In this document: positions 47,101-59,301 of the stretch, one piece after another | How the letters are laid out: every line of letters begins with the position of its first letter | Position numbering within the stretch: position 1 is the stretch's first letter | DNA from: Sanderia malayensis | Taxonomy: Eukaryota > Cnidaria > Scyphozoa > Semaeostomeae > Pelagiidae | Direction of reading: 5' to 3' | DNA: 64,000 nucleotides | NCBI GenBank assembly: GCA_013076295.1 | Contig: RQOL01000876.1 | Coordinates: 5,456,001 to 5,520,000, forward strand | Notes under the pieces: model-generated | Seen by the model: only the letters and a program-made list of their open reading frames with translations | What the model was told of the DNA's origin: nothing | Databases searched by the model: none | Made by a program: the position numbers and the translations under genes

Positions 47101-48378
47101 ACAAAACAATACCAAAAACAGAGGAATAAATGTAGAAAACCCCAGATTAAAAAAAAAACTAAATTAAAAATGGCCTTTCTTGGGCCTTCTCGATTCTGGC
47201 CACAAATAAGAGTTAATAACCACTTTGCTTCGCTCCGCTACACAGCAGCAATTAGTTTTCTTGGGACATATTAGTTTCCTCATGTGCCAACAACATTAAT
47301 CTTTTTGAATGAGCAAATGCAAGTGCCCCCTCCCCGGTTGGTTATATTATATTTTATACAGACATCCACTACTTCAAAATAAAATAAATATCTGATAAAG
47401 GTTGTGAATAGTCAGGATAATGAATTCCTACCTCATATATTCATATTTTTGTGATTTAGCAATAATCAAATTTCATAAGCATAAACACATTTACTGACCT
47501 CTTTAATCCTCAAGCCATGCCGTAAGAGCAAAGCAGACAATTGTTCTGCTTCAACGTTTCTTGCACTGTTCTTATTTTCAATCTCAGCTTCAGCAAGTCG
47601 TTTTGCTCTTTCCCTTTCCTCTTCTTCTTTGCGCTCCTACAAATAATAAGCAATCTTTTAACAACAATGCTCAATTCCACGGTGAGGTTATTGTGTGCAC
47701 TCATGAGGATGGGGTTAATACTCAATTTGGAAGTTTTCAATTCGACTTTTAAAACAGGATTAATCTTTCTTACTCTTCTCTTTTGGGCTTTACTTTTTCG
47801 TGGTTTATCATCAGAATTTTCTTTCAATTCTGCCTGCTGAAGACAATCAGAGTGCTTTTCAACTCTCTCAGTGGAATCCTCCTAGAAAATAATGGAGCTG
47901 AATTTAAGAGAAATTTTATTGATTACTCGACATCTCAGATGACTCACAAGTTGGTGATGATAAATTTCAATATATTTTCCTTAGCTCCAAGAAAACTTTA
48001 CCTGTTTATGAAACTCTTTTATTTCCGCTTCATGTTGTGTTGTAAGTTCAGCTTCAAGTAAAGCTATTTCACCCAAGACTTGTTTTTTCTTCTTCTTGTC
48101 ACCTTTTGGTACTGAGTGCTTCATTGCTAGAGTCTTTGCTAAGAAAAGGACATCATATCATATTATATCAACACACAATAACGTTTTCCTTCTGTGATAC
48201 TTCTATTTTTATGACGAGACGATATGATTAAATATTTTATTGTAAATAGTCTGACACAACATGATGAAAAAGTAAGGTGTATAGCCAATCCATGACTTTC
48301 TTCGTGCAACAATGCAAAAATGTACACACCTAAAAGCTCCTTCTGCTCACATTTATGCCTTGAAAGAAGTTCGTCCAT
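44182..48378 (-). CDS. OTUD6B: OTUD6B-like deubiquitinase
   Basis: Cysteine protease of the OTU family that removes ubiquitin; OTUD6B orthologues act in translation initiation and proteasome control. Ten exons (48378-48330, 48138-48002, 47881-47774, 47636-47499, 45826-45807, 45723-45678, 45575-45467, 45113-45052, 44536-44424, 44257-44182) give 285 residues in phase. The N-terminal half is a Lys/Glu-rich coiled coil with the KGDKKKKKQVLGEIALLEAE hallmark. The catalytic Asp and Cys lie in IPPDGNCLYNAIADQL; the D-G-N-C motif is split by the exon 5/6 junction, exon 5 being only 20 nt. The catalytic His is in GLGEHYNSV near the C-terminus. WGGHLEIQALSKAL is the usual OTU helix. A 1.6-kb intron carries a tRNA-derived SINE. 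Confidence 0.94.
46300..46590 (-). mobile_element. tRNA-derived SINE
   Basis: Reading the minus strand, a polymerase III A box (TGGCGAAGTGG, at 46582-46572) and B box (GGATCGATTCC, at 46539-46529) are spaced as in a tRNA, but the would-be acceptor stem does not pair, so it is a tRNA-related head rather than a tRNA gene. The body has two perfect small hairpins, TTTTCGGC/GCCGAAAA near 46385-46407 and GATCTAC/GTAGATC near 46449-46470, and a repeated CGGTGTACC word. It lies in the same orientation as its host gene OTUD6B. The 3' end is uncertain. Confidence 0.75.
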
Positions 48379-49665
48379 GTTTGCCCTTATTTTTGGATAA
48401 TAATTCCGATGTTGTATAATCCAAGATTCAGAGATGGGGAAGGAAAGGTGTTTTTTGATGCGCACGTGGCAGGGCACAACAGGCCAAGAAAAACAAATTC
48501 ATTGCGAGTAGCCTCGCTTTAGAAGTAGAAATGGGAGCCTCGTTTGAGAATTCGTTGAATGACAACTTAAATTGACTTATTGATCAATTTTGCCTTGGAT
48601 TGGCGTACAAACAAACTGTATAATGTTTTAGTTTATAACGTTTGTGTATTATAGTTAAAGTTAAAATTAAAACAAGATGCGCGAAACCTCATTGGCACTT
48701 ACAGAATAATTTATGCCTTCAACAAAGAGTTAAGCATGAAGGGCGTGGTCATCAAGCTACTGAACTTCAAGAATGTGAAAATAAGATTTCAAAAAACCTG
48801 AGTTGAATGACATTCGAACATATATAGAATAGAATAGACATGGTAAAATGGGGAAACGAAAATTAAAAAGCTAAATAATTCTAAAATGATTTCATATTTG
48901 CCATAATTGGCTAAAATGACTGGTTAGCTAAATGCCTAGCAGTTGAAAAACCTATAAGAAAACATTACTACAAAAAATAGCGAAAAATTAACTTTCAGCA
49001 GTCCTTAAGATAAAATTTACTTAACATATGATCGATCACTCCTAAAGAAGAAAGATATGTTAATACAATTTCAGAGATTTAATAAAATTTATATATTATG
49101 ATAAAATGTTAGATAAAATACCACCCACTTAAAACAACTCATAATCATCTTTCTTAGTGTAATGAATTGAAAATAAAAACCTGATGATGCTCATCTATAA
49201 TCGAGGTATGAACGAGCGAAGTAGGTAGCACGTAATAGCAGTGGTAGTGGTAAGAAATGGATATTTTAAAACCAATATGCATCAACTCATCCAGTTGAGC
49301 TTGCTTCATACAAGCAAAGTTCATTGCAAATAATGTTATTATTAATATAACATGCAACAAGGCCTGGTGCAGCAGTGATGCCGTCACTGCCTGGATGCAT
49401 ATTACAAATAACGAATCATAAGACATAAGCGTTGTGTTGACATTCTGTGTACCCATTACATACACACACATACAATATATATATATATATGTGTGTGTGT
49501 ATATGAAATACTATAGTTCGATTTAATTCAATTCAAATGTGATATACACGTAGCTGCTTCCGATCCGATAGCAACAGATAATAAGGCGATTTGGTTGCAT
49601 CCACTATTGGGTTCGATTATACACGACTTTGGTTTGCAGGTTTGTATTTTGACGATTTGTAATAA
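48379..49665. other. Intergenic spacer OTUD6B / G-alpha
   Basis: AT-rich, no gene seen. A short (TA)n(TG)n microsatellite lies at about 49475-49503. Confidence 0.6.
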
Positions 49666-52600
49666 TCACGTTAGACCCGACTTTTTCAAGTTAGCTTGAA
49701 TAATTGTATTAGTGACGGCTTTAAAAACAAATTCGATATTTTGAGTGTCCGTTGCACAAGTCAGATGTACGTAAATTTCTTTGTTTTCGTTTCTATTTCT
49801 CTCGAGGTATTTCTCCCTCACGTAGGAACTAGCAGGCTCAAACAGCATTGGTCCTAAGCGGAAAAGAAAATAAACATTCTTAATTTACAACATATTCACA
49901 CACACAAACACACACAAAATACAGTGGATACTCGCTGACACACAAACGTGCCATTGCGAATTGGCACTGTCAGTGGGCTGACTGCATCAAGAGGGTGTGG
50001 GGCACTACGCAGTTGAACCTCAAAACGTCAAGAACTTACGGGGATAAAATTTGTTCGAGTTTTGCATTATCGAGGATCGAGCAAAAAGCAAACATATAGC
50101 AAGTCGACATCTGATGAGACGGAAGAATATCCGACTCACAAATGAATTCGACACAAACAGTATCGTCAACCAATCAAGATACATTGACAACATGCTCAAA
50201 TGCACACGCTGTATAAATCGTACGAGTCTGGACTCGACCCAAGGCTCAGTATGCCATCGTGGGAAATTCAATGCTGAACAACATCTTTATTCTGCATGTG
50301 GATGCATATTATATGGATTTATTTAGCATATACAACAGTATTATGTCCTACAGCCCTCTTGCCCGGGGTGAAAGCTGAACAATTTAGCATGAAATAGCGA
50401 ATATTTCACACGCTAACTAGAAATATTGATAAAACAAAACACGTTGAAGGTCAAACTTGTGCCTTGTCGGATAAATTAGCTGATCTTGGTTGCAAATTAA
50501 TTCTCCGACATGAGGTCATTTAAAATAATCTATTATCTGAGACTATTCTTAAGTGAAAACGTATACTAAATTCTTGACGAGTTATTCATATACATTAAAC
50601 AGGCGTAGTAGGCCCATGTACAAATGCAAAAACGACTTTACCTGAGTATTCGGGAAAACACAAAGTGAGCGGAGAAAAGGGTATCTTCTCTTCGAATAAG
50701 TCTTTTTTGTTGAGGAAAAGGATAACCGATGTGTCAATAAACCATTCATTGTTCACAATTGAGTCGAACAGTTTTAGACTTTCGATCAGGCGATTCTGGG
50801 AAAAGGAAAAAAAGTTGCTAACATTAAGCTAATACAAACAATCCTTTCTATCGCTGAAATACTTCCAAGATTGCGGGCATCCAATTCTACAGATCATAGG
50901 CGCCGACTTTTATTTTTCCCAGGGGGGGCTCAAAATTGAAAAAAAAATTGGAAAAATAAAAAGATAGAAAAACTCCCTGTCACTTTCAATAACGTACAAT
51001 ATACATATGTATTATGTATAATAAAACACAAAATATTGCAATGAAACAAATATAACATCATGGTCTACAGTATCATCAGTTTAATTCTTTGATTAGTGTT
51101 TCTTCAATAAGATAAACGTGTTTTTTCAGATCCCAAACAAAATTCCCAGGGGGGGCTAAGCCCCCCCATAGAAATTTCCAGAGGGGGCTCGAGCCCCCAA
51201 GCCCCCACGTAGTCGGCGCCTATGCTACAGATCGTCCAGTAAAACGATCTCATCGTTTTCAAACTGGAATCCAGTTGCAATTCAGCAACAGCTTAATAAA
51301 GTATTTTTAGTCCAATTGTTTACTCCAAGTATTTTTAGTCCAATGTTTAGTTTCAATTAATCAACTTCAGTAAAAACTCAAGAGTTCATCCAAGGCACTC
51401 GACATCTATAGAAATTATGAAGATATTTCAGACAATTACCGTAGCTTCGTCTTCTGCTAATTTTAAGTCATAACAACTAAGTGCAGCACAGAATATAATT
51501 GCAGTTACATCTGCAAAACAATGAATCCACTTTCGTCGCTCCGTACGTTGACCGCCAACATCGAGTAATCTGAAAAACAAGAACACGCCATCAATTGGAA
51601 AATCAAGACATTTGTCAAGATCAACAAAACAAACTTTAGAAAAAAACAGTTCCGAGAAACTCCTTTAGCTACACTGATTTCGTACCACTTTACACGACCT
51701 TATAAGTTCTTTCAAGTTAAACTCCAAAAATGATTAGCCGTGACATGCACTTTGAACACAGCAAAAAGCAACATTTCCTCATTTACACTTCGTAAACCAA
51801 TATATTTCAACGAATCCAAAGCCATCGGTCTGAAATCACCAGAAAATTACCCGGAATTTAGCGAGTAAGACAATTACCGAAAATGGAGTTTCCGAAATGT
51901 GAACTGAATTTCAACAATTCCAATTGTTTTCACTCTTGTTCTTAGAATATCCTGCTCTGTTGGACGATAATTAGCCGATCCCAGCCTTTCTAGTTGGTCC
52001 AGATAGCTGAATAAAAACAATAAACTCTTTAATTTGATTTGCATCAATTTTAATCAATACATTGAAATGATCTTCAAGCACAGCAATTGATAGCCATACA
52101 CTATTATTCAATGTGCAAGGGAGGTAGTGTTAAATGCAATGTGGGTAGAATGTAATTGAAAGACAATAGTGGTGTGCTTAATAGCATGGGGGGGTACATG
52201 GTGACAGCAATGGGGGATGGGCAATAGTGATATTCCAAACAAAATGAACTTACTATTTGCAGGAATCATTCAGCTGATATTCTCTTGATCGCCTAAAACA
52301 TTCTCTAACTCCCTTATCAACCCATAGTCTTTTCATTGCTTCCAGCAGCTCTTCAGAAAACTGAAGCGTGTCCTCTCCTCTCATGGCTGTTTCGAAAACT
52401 CGTCTTGCATCGTTCTAAAAAAATGGCAATTAGCACATGACAACAATCCACGGCACAGAAGGGTTTTAATGCCTTGACATAAATGTGTGTTGAAATACAG
52501 ATGGAAAGAAAAGATGCTGGCTAAATGACTTAGACTTACAATTCTTGCCTCTGTTCCAAAGGGCACCTGTAACTTTTCCATTGCCCGTAGTATCGCAATA

Positions 52601-54414
52601 AGTGACATGATCGTATTACTAAAGATGACGGGCCGGTACCTTCGATAATCCTCTTCTGTGAAGCCATTATCGTGAATAATTCTGAAAACATCAAAAACAA
52701 CATAGATTAACTAAAGTCATCAGTAGAAGCAAACTAATTAATCTTTCACCAGACAAACATAAAAGGTGCTTTCGTTGTAATCAAGCTGCAATTTTCAAGG
52801 AAATGAATAATGACACAAGTTGCAATATCTTTTCGATTATAACAAAGATGATGATGAAGATCATGTTATTTTTCGAAATTGCATTAAAACTGTACCAATT
52901 TGAACTGGGCTTACAACAGGCAATGATTCACACTGTACCATCAAAAAAATCACATTCACAACAAACTTACTTCATTTGCTTCACAATGGTACTTTTCCCA
53001 GATTCCCCAGCACCTGGAAAGAGAAATAATTCCCATCAAACAATTATCAACAAACCATGCAAACAAATACATTGACGAAAACCTATCAGCAAAAATCACA
53101 ATATAAAGACCATTAACAAAGTTCTGTTGAAACCATGAGAATAAACCATATATTTCCTGTATGTTATGTATACGATGATTGGGCCCTAAGGTGACTACTA
53201 CTTGAGTAAATTCTTCACATGTTCAAGATACTCTTCACTCACATTGAATCGCTTCAAATTGATAACTCTAATTTACCTCAACTCATACACAAACGTGCAT
53301 CCTCTTAAACTTATTCAGGCTTGCCCTAGTGAATACTTTATTACAGTAGTATGCAGTATTATACAAAGCACGGAAAACCAAGTGTCCAAGAGAGTTGAAA
53401 TGTGGCTTGCTTGCTGCATATGCAAGATAACAACAGGTGCCCAACTGACTCTTAATGATCAAAACTACAGGACATAATTCAAGAGGTCATTTGGTTTAAA
53501 GATTGCATAACAACATGCCTTTGGAACAAAATAAAAATCAAGTAGGTTTATTTCCTACACAGTTAACTTACAAGTATTTTTCCAAATGGGCACGATGGCA
53601 CTTAAAAATATATACAAGATAAAATAGACTTCTTGTGCTGAATTTTTTGAAGAGAAAAATAAAGTACCAGACATTAAACAAAACACAGCAAAATCTGGGT
53701 GCATGCCATAACCTTCATCTTTAGACACAGTTAAAGTTGTTTTTTGTCTGAATGGATGTGAAAATATTTTTTACTGCTGTTGTGATTAATATAAATTGGT
53801 GTTGCTATTCCACATAATCTATAATGAAATGCGGCAATAACAAATTAATTTCTATTATTAGTCAACTTAGCCAATTTATATTTGGTAATGATAATATGTT
53901 TGGTAAACAACGTTGTGATTTTGTGTCAATCCGTGTCTTCCTGTTATGTTTCAATTAACATATCTTGTATTCAGTATGTTTGTCACGATTGTCTGAGTAA
54001 TCTTATCCGAAAGTCGCACGGGAAATAATGTGCGCATGGCTTTCAAGGTTGGTTCATGTCCAATTCACGAGAATTGGAATAATAAGGCAAAGCTTCAAGC
54101 CATCACACAACTTTGTGGCGAAAACAGAGAGGATTATGGTAATTTTAAGTAGAGATATTAAATGGAAAACAATCAATGAATAGCTTGGTGCATTGACGGT
54201 CACTATTTTCTACGAAGGCATTCGTGTGTTTACTTTTTGATATAGCTGCAAAATGAAAAGAACAGCGGCGAAGAACGGGAAAATCAAAAAACACACCTAG
54301 CAGTAGCAGTTTCACTTCCTTTAGGCTCTTGTCGCCATCTTGTTTCAGCGTTTTCTCTATTGCCTTGCTGCGAGAAATTGCCTCCCTCTCTTCTAAACTT
54401 TGACCGCAACCCAT
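49666..54414 (-). CDS. Heterotrimeric G-protein alpha subunit, Gi/o-like, divergent
   Basis: GTP-binding transducer of seven-helix receptors at the plasma membrane. Eight exons (54414-54297, 53013-52971, 52681-52540, 52414-52254, 52006-51878, 51569-51440, 50795-50642, 49853-49666) give 354 residues in phase, the Gi length. N-terminus MGCGQS has the myristoylated Gly2 and palmitoylated Cys3. P-loop GAGESGKST at 40-48; switch [12 protein letters not shown] with catalytic Arg179 and Mg-binding Thr182; switch [14 protein letters not shown] with Gln205; NKKD guanine motif; TCATDT near the end. Oddities: Ile183 replaces the second Thr of the usual KTTGIVE. The tail NLKKSGLT has Ser where Gi/o proteins have the pertussis-toxin Cys, so ADP-ribosylation there is not expected. 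An intron holds a hAT-type MITE. Confidence 0.94.
50895..51224. mobile_element. 330-bp hAT-type MITE with perfect 8-bp target duplication
   Basis: Exact flanks CTACAGAT (50887-50894 and 51225-51232) surround termini CATAGGCGCCGACT and AGTCGGCGCCTATG. The subterminal regions are rich in GGGGGGCT/AGCCCCCC. No coding; a recent-looking insertion in the G-alpha intron between exons 6 and 7. Confidence 0.93.
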
Positions 54415-55512
54415 TCGTGGTCAATACTTTCCTTGGTGTACAATCGATCTACATTTTATGATATTAAACTAAAATCTATCTAGAGTAGTAAGGCCTGGAT
54501 TTGCGCTTGCACTTTACTAAGACGCCCTTTCTTCTAACATTCCATTCCACAGATTGCATGTCCACGCATCACTTGCACAGCGCCTTTCAAATTGCGCACG
54601 CGTATTAGCGTTGTTGTTTAGTTAAGCAAAAATTGTCAACAACCGATGAAACATGCTCCTACGCAAAAACGTGTCTTGTCTGCCCTTTCATCGTGTCAGC
54701 GATTTTCTGTCTCGACATTTCCCATCATAAAGGTCTGAATTGAAAAAGTGCTTTGGTTCCATTTCAGACGTCTTTAAAGCCTAGTATCCATATAGTCGTT
54801 GAGGGTCGTTGAGGGTCGTTGGCAGTCTTTATGAGTCGCTGAAAATTAGGATCAGCGATGTGTATCCATATAGTCGTTGAGGGTCTTTGAGGGTCGTTGG
54901 CAGTCTTTCGCAGTCGTCGAGAGAATGTGATAAGAAAGCGCGCACGATAAGAAAGCGCGCACAATAACAAAGTGGCGCCAAATTTGTACGTTTGAAACAT
55001 GGCAGAGGCACACACGGAATTTTTGTTGTTGTTTTTCGCAAATATCATGTGTGTAAAAAGACCGAATACTTCTGCCATAAATTCGGACAAACCTAAGGCT
55101 CCAAAATTGCTATTTTGTAGCGAGTCAAACATCTCGAAATACCCCCCATGTCGCCTTTGGCATCGTAAACTAATTCAAGAAAAATGCCTAAAAGCGTCAA
55201 TTTATAAGAAGATTCGTTCTAAGCAATTTTGTACAATGGATTGAACAAATTGTGAGAATCTCTAAGTTTCTCACAATTTGTTTCTTTGACGAAACTCGTT
55301 AAAAATGTCAGTGTCGTTTGACGTTGTTGTCATGTTGTTGAATGTTGTTGTAAGGTTTCCAATGAGTTTCCAAGCTCACGAGCTGCGCATGCGTATATCT
55401 CTTATTGAAAAATAGGCTTGCAAGATAGAGAAGCAGACAGAGCAGTTGCGAAGATTTTCTTGACCACTTTGCAGGATAAAGTTTTGAATTTTGTGACGTT
55501 GAAATACAAACA
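54415..55512. other. Divergent intergenic region G-alpha / roadblock
   Basis: Holds both promoters and a 78-bp tandem duplication. Small open frames on both strands at 54764-55244 have no recognised domain; the minus-strand frame is repetitive only because it spans the tandem repeat. Confidence 0.5.
54785..54930 (+). repeat. 78-bp tandem duplication with nested GTCGTTGAGG words
   Basis: TATCCATATAGTCGTTGAGG starts at 54785 and again at 54863. Inside each unit the decamer GTCGTTGAGG/GTCGTTGGCA is itself repeated two to three times. It may be part of an unrecognised mobile element. Confidence 0.85.
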
Positions 55513-56535
55513 ATGGTATGTTTATGCTTGACAGCAACTCCAAGTAGTGATGTTCCTTTTTATTATTTCATACTTATCATGGGAACAGTAATATTGTCCG
55601 GTTGCTATGCTTGACTTGACACGAGAAATTTGGAGAATAGCAAGGCCTATGTTATGTTTAGTTTTTGCCAAATAGCAGATATTTACAACAATCTGTGAAG
55701 AAAAACGTACATAATCACTTGCTCATATTGTATAAATCTTTTATTGTTTTTCAGTCTGAGGTTGAAGAAACTTTGAAGAGAATACAGTCACATAAGGGTG
55801 TTCTTGGAATAATTGTTGTAAATAATGAAGGTAAGTTATAATCCAAAATTTATTATCGTCCAACTCCTCCAGTCTACGGCGTTATTTAAGCTTTTGCTGA
55901 TACATTTTAGCAATAAAATAATTTCAACTTATTTAATTGTAGGCATCCCAATCCGAACAACCCTTGACAATTCAACCACAGTACAGTATGCTGGACTAAT
56001 TCATCAATTGGCAGCCAAAGCAAGAAGTACAGTTAGAGATATTGATCCACAGGTAGCCCCATCTTGGCATTTTTAGCAAGCACATTATGCCAAATTTTGA
56101 TAAATCAAACAGGAATATGAGAATTACCCATAACGTGTACCTGTAATGAACTTATTTCTTTTGCGTTTTGCATTGAACGTAGAATTGTTGCGTTTCATAC
56201 AAGGAAACCTTGGTCTATGTTCGACAACTCGATCAATGGAATTTGAATTTGGTTCTTGTTTTCTAGAATGATTTGACATTCTTGAGAATTCGATCAAAAA
56301 AGCATGAAATCATGATAGCACCAGGTAATTGTCTTAAAATTATAAAATTTTTTGGTTTTATTAAATTTCAACTTTATTAAAATATGGTTCATGGTTATTC
56401 TTCAGCAGTGCATAGTATTTTATGATTTTACTTAAGCTGGCTATTGAAATAGTCCATTTATCTTAAATTTATTTATTTCCTTTTCCAGATAAAGAATACA
56501 TGCTTATTGTTATACAAAACCCGAGCACTCAGTAA
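55513..56535 (+). CDS. DYNLRB: Dynein light chain roadblock
   Basis: Small dimeric light chain of cytoplasmic dynein that binds the intermediate chain. Exons 55513-55515, 55755-55830, 55943-56052, 56267-56324 and 56489-56535 give 97 residues in phase, the usual length. Family blocks: [72 protein letters not shown]. The first coding exon is only the ATG, directly followed by GTATGT; the next exon supplies the conserved SEVEET, which justifies this start. A segment of the last exon recurs three times at 56766-56829. Confidence 0.97.
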
Positions 56536-56765
56536 AACCACGGAAAAAATACTCTTTAATACTATATTGGTTTCACATGTTTACAAACACATCTATTTAC
56601 TGTTACTAAGCTCTTGAAATAATGTTGTACGTCTTGTTGAATCAAGTTTAGCAAGCTATTTTTTCCTACTTAATTCAAATACCATGTGTATATTGCTTTT
56701 ATTTATCCAAAATACAATGAAAATTGATAGGTATGTCTCAACTTGACCTTATTTACTGGATGGAA

Positions 56766-56829
56766 ACATGCTTATTGTTATACAAAACAATACATGCTTA
56801 TTGTTTTGTATAACAATAAGCATGTATTC
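56766..56829. repeat. Three mini-copies of roadblock last-exon sequence forming a hairpin
   Basis: ACATGCTTATTGTTATACAA and three further bases at 56766-56788 match exon bases 56498-56520 exactly. A 17-nt direct copy follows at 56789-56805, then a 27-nt inverted copy at 56803-56829 matching 56494-56520. Direct and inverted copies pair as a near-perfect stem of about 18 bp. The following bases enter a left-truncated MITE. Confidence 0.9.
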
Positions 56830-56834
56830 TTACC

Positions 56835-57312
56835 CATGTTGAAATTTCAACACGGGTTGAAATTACTGCAAAATCGCATGTAAACGCAAATATTTTCAAC
56901 TCGGGGCGAGTTGAAATCAAAGCGTTGCATTGTAGGATATCGGATATTGCATTGTGGGATATGCCGCCTGTTTCAGTTGGCGCCACTTCGCAATTATGGA
57001 AGGCCAGAGAAAGTGCCTGGGAATACGAAAGAAGTAAGTGTTTATAATTTAACTTGTATTAATCTGTTTATCTGCTATGACAACTTCATAAAGGAGGAGC
57101 TTAATCAGACCTTCCCTTTTCCAGTCGTGTGTTGTTATAGACCTGCATAGCTCCGCCAAAACTGACTAACAACAACAACAGCCGCATTTATATCACGTGA
57201 CCTCATCTCAACCCGCGTTGAGATTTTCATGTAAACGCGACGAAAAATAAGCGATGCTGTCAAAACTCAACCCGTGTTGAACTCAACCCGGGTTGAAATT
57301 TCTCATGTAAAG
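56835..57312. mobile_element. MITE with GTTGAAATTTCAACACGGG-type repeats, left tip missing
   Basis: The left part has TTCAACACGGGTTGAAATTA and CGCATGTAAACGC; the right part mirrors it (GCGTTGAGATTTTCATGTAA, CAACCCGGGTTGAAATTTCT, CATGTAAAGGG). The right tip runs to about CATGTAAAGGGCC, but the left side lacks the matching CCCTTTACATG and instead abuts the roadblock-derived hairpin. Confidence 0.7.
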
Positions 57313-57351
57313 GGCCTCTAAGAAGTTTTGTCCTGACCGCTATGGTACACA

Positions 57352-58018
57352 GGCCCCGTTTACACGGGAACGGATCCGAGTGGATCCGTTCCAAAAAAGG
57401 TTACGATAGGTGTTTCGTTTACACGGGTACGCATGGATCCGTTCCTCTTTGGGAACGGGATCGTATCTTTTTGGGCACGCTAGAAAAGCGGATCCATTTG
57501 GGTCCGTTCCCGTATCGGTGTCGTGTAAACGCTTGGAACGGAACTAGAACAGGCACGGCACTGAACTGAGGCTATTGCGACTGAGGTTGTGTTATCGCGG
57601 GAAGTCCAAAATATAAGCAGTACAAATGTCTGGGCCTATTGAAAAGCAAGTAATATCAATTTTGTCTCTGATGTTTTCCAATATAGCTTCTTTGTTGTAT
57701 GTTGTAATTTTAGTTTGCGAACAACATCGACAGCGATTGAAGTTCATGTTGAACCAAACAACTGGGGCAGGTGAAGGAAGGAAATTCGTGTTCGCCATTT
57801 TCTGAGAGTGTTTTGGCGCAATTACAAGTAACTAACAACAACAAAACACGCCTTAACTTGAACAACTGCGCATGCTCAACAATTGGATCCGTTCTCGTGT
57901 AAACTCAACAGCTTTTTGAGTCCGTTCCCGTGTAAACGCTATACAATCGTTCCCATATCGTACCCAAAAGGCACGGACCTTTTGGGTCCGTATCTTTTTC
58001 TCTCGTGTAAACGGGGCC
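57352..58018. mobile_element. 667-bp MITE, GGCCCCGTTTACACG termini
   Basis: Inverted termini GGCCCCGTTTACACG (left) and CGTGTAAACGGGGCC (right), flanked by ACA on both sides (57349-57351 and 58019-58021), a 3-bp duplication as in PIF/Harbinger elements. Subterminal repeats GGATCCGTTCC, GGGTCCGT and GTGTAAACGC recur in both orientations. No transposase. Confidence 0.85.
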
Positions 58019-59272
58019 ACAGTGCCTGGTGACTCCACAAAGTACGGGGCGTTAATGTGCAAAAGTGCGAAGAAGGTGACAACTCGTGAGTTTCCTGCAA
58101 GAGCACTACTCGTCAGCCAGACTCTGAAATCATGTATAGCAATTTTATAGTTTCTTTGATGAGCGAGCCCTGTATAATACGCTACTACAATGTCATGTCG
58201 TGCGTTCTATTTGTGATTGCACTTAGGCTGCTTTTGCCATACATGGTGTTGGGTTTGGTATATTGCTATGGGTGGTGTAGCATGAATAAGTAAGTAAGCA
58301 GGCCAACATTAGCAGATGCTGTCTTTGACTCTGCGTTATCAAAAGAAATCATCTATGTATGTACGTATGTAATAATGGCGCCAAAACAATGGCCCATTCG
58401 ATTTTTTAGGACGGCACCCCGTTTCGCTCATTTATCATTTATTTATTTATCTGGACCATTTCCATGCATCGTCTTACCTTTAGCAAATGTTGCAGTCCTT
58501 ATTTTAGCAAAGTTAAAATAAAGCTTCTTGATCCTTTCGGGTTTATCCGTGAAAATCGAAACCTGAGTTTTGTAACCTGCTCTGCTCGGGTTAAATATTA
58601 TCACCAAAATTACCGTTTGGGAATCTACGGATCCAAATAAATATATTCATGTACCAGTATATATGGTGGTAATTTTTATTAAGCAAATGTCAAAAGTGTA
58701 GATTAATGTACCAACACAAAAGTGTGATTGGAAACCGTGTAGCAATTGAGTCAAATACAAAGGAATTGCATTAATTGTAATAATTGTATGATTGTTATGA
58801 TGTATGACTCTCTCTCAATTTCTAACGCTGTTTATAATGATTTGAATTTGAAATGATATCAACGAACGAAATGTATTTTTAATTAGAAAAGAATGGTGTA
58901 TTTTCACGCACACCCGTTGAAACCGATCAATAAATTGATAATATCAGTATTAGCTACCCAACCCATAATGTAAGTTTTGTAAACTGTGGACTCAGGAATG
59001 GAACCAACCATTCATTCTTAACTCGGAATGTTTAGTGAAATGTATTAAAGTGGTTTTCATGTCAAGTGTGTATCGCCTCCAGAAAGTGCTCTTTGCCTGG
59101 TCCGCATTTTCTACCTGGCAGGCTGTGCTTTGCCACAGAAAAGTAAATAAAGGTATATTTATAATAGCCACGCGGGCCTTTAAAAGTTGCTTCAGAAATA
59201 AATAAAAATACATTTGATATTTGATTAAAAGAGCATACTATTATATACACACATTTGTATGTTTTGTTCTCA
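58019..59272. other. Intergenic, upstream of the BH3 gene
   Basis: No clear gene. A possible 8-nt coding exon with strong donor (ATG at 58282, GTAAGTAAG at 58290) would join in phase to the acceptor near 59273; this is speculative. Confidence 0.4.
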
Positions 59273-59301
59273 GCAGTGCTGATACGGAAAATTCCGTGGA
59301 G

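Noticed and set aside
49475..49503. TA/TG alternating tract as a Z-DNA or origin signal
   Set aside because: Short ordinary microsatellite with nothing else around it.
54764..55132. 122-codon minus-strand frame with an internal repeated peptide
   Set aside because: The repetition simply reflects the 78-bp DNA tandem; no family likeness.
54999..55244. 81-codon plus-strand frame (MAEAHTEF...)
   Set aside because: Starts in a plausible promoter region but shows no recognisable domain or splice context; could be a transposon remnant, not supported enough to call.
57592..57798. 68-codon minus-strand frame inside the MITE at 57352-58018
   Set aside because: No transposase or DNA-binding motif; the element is too short to be autonomous.
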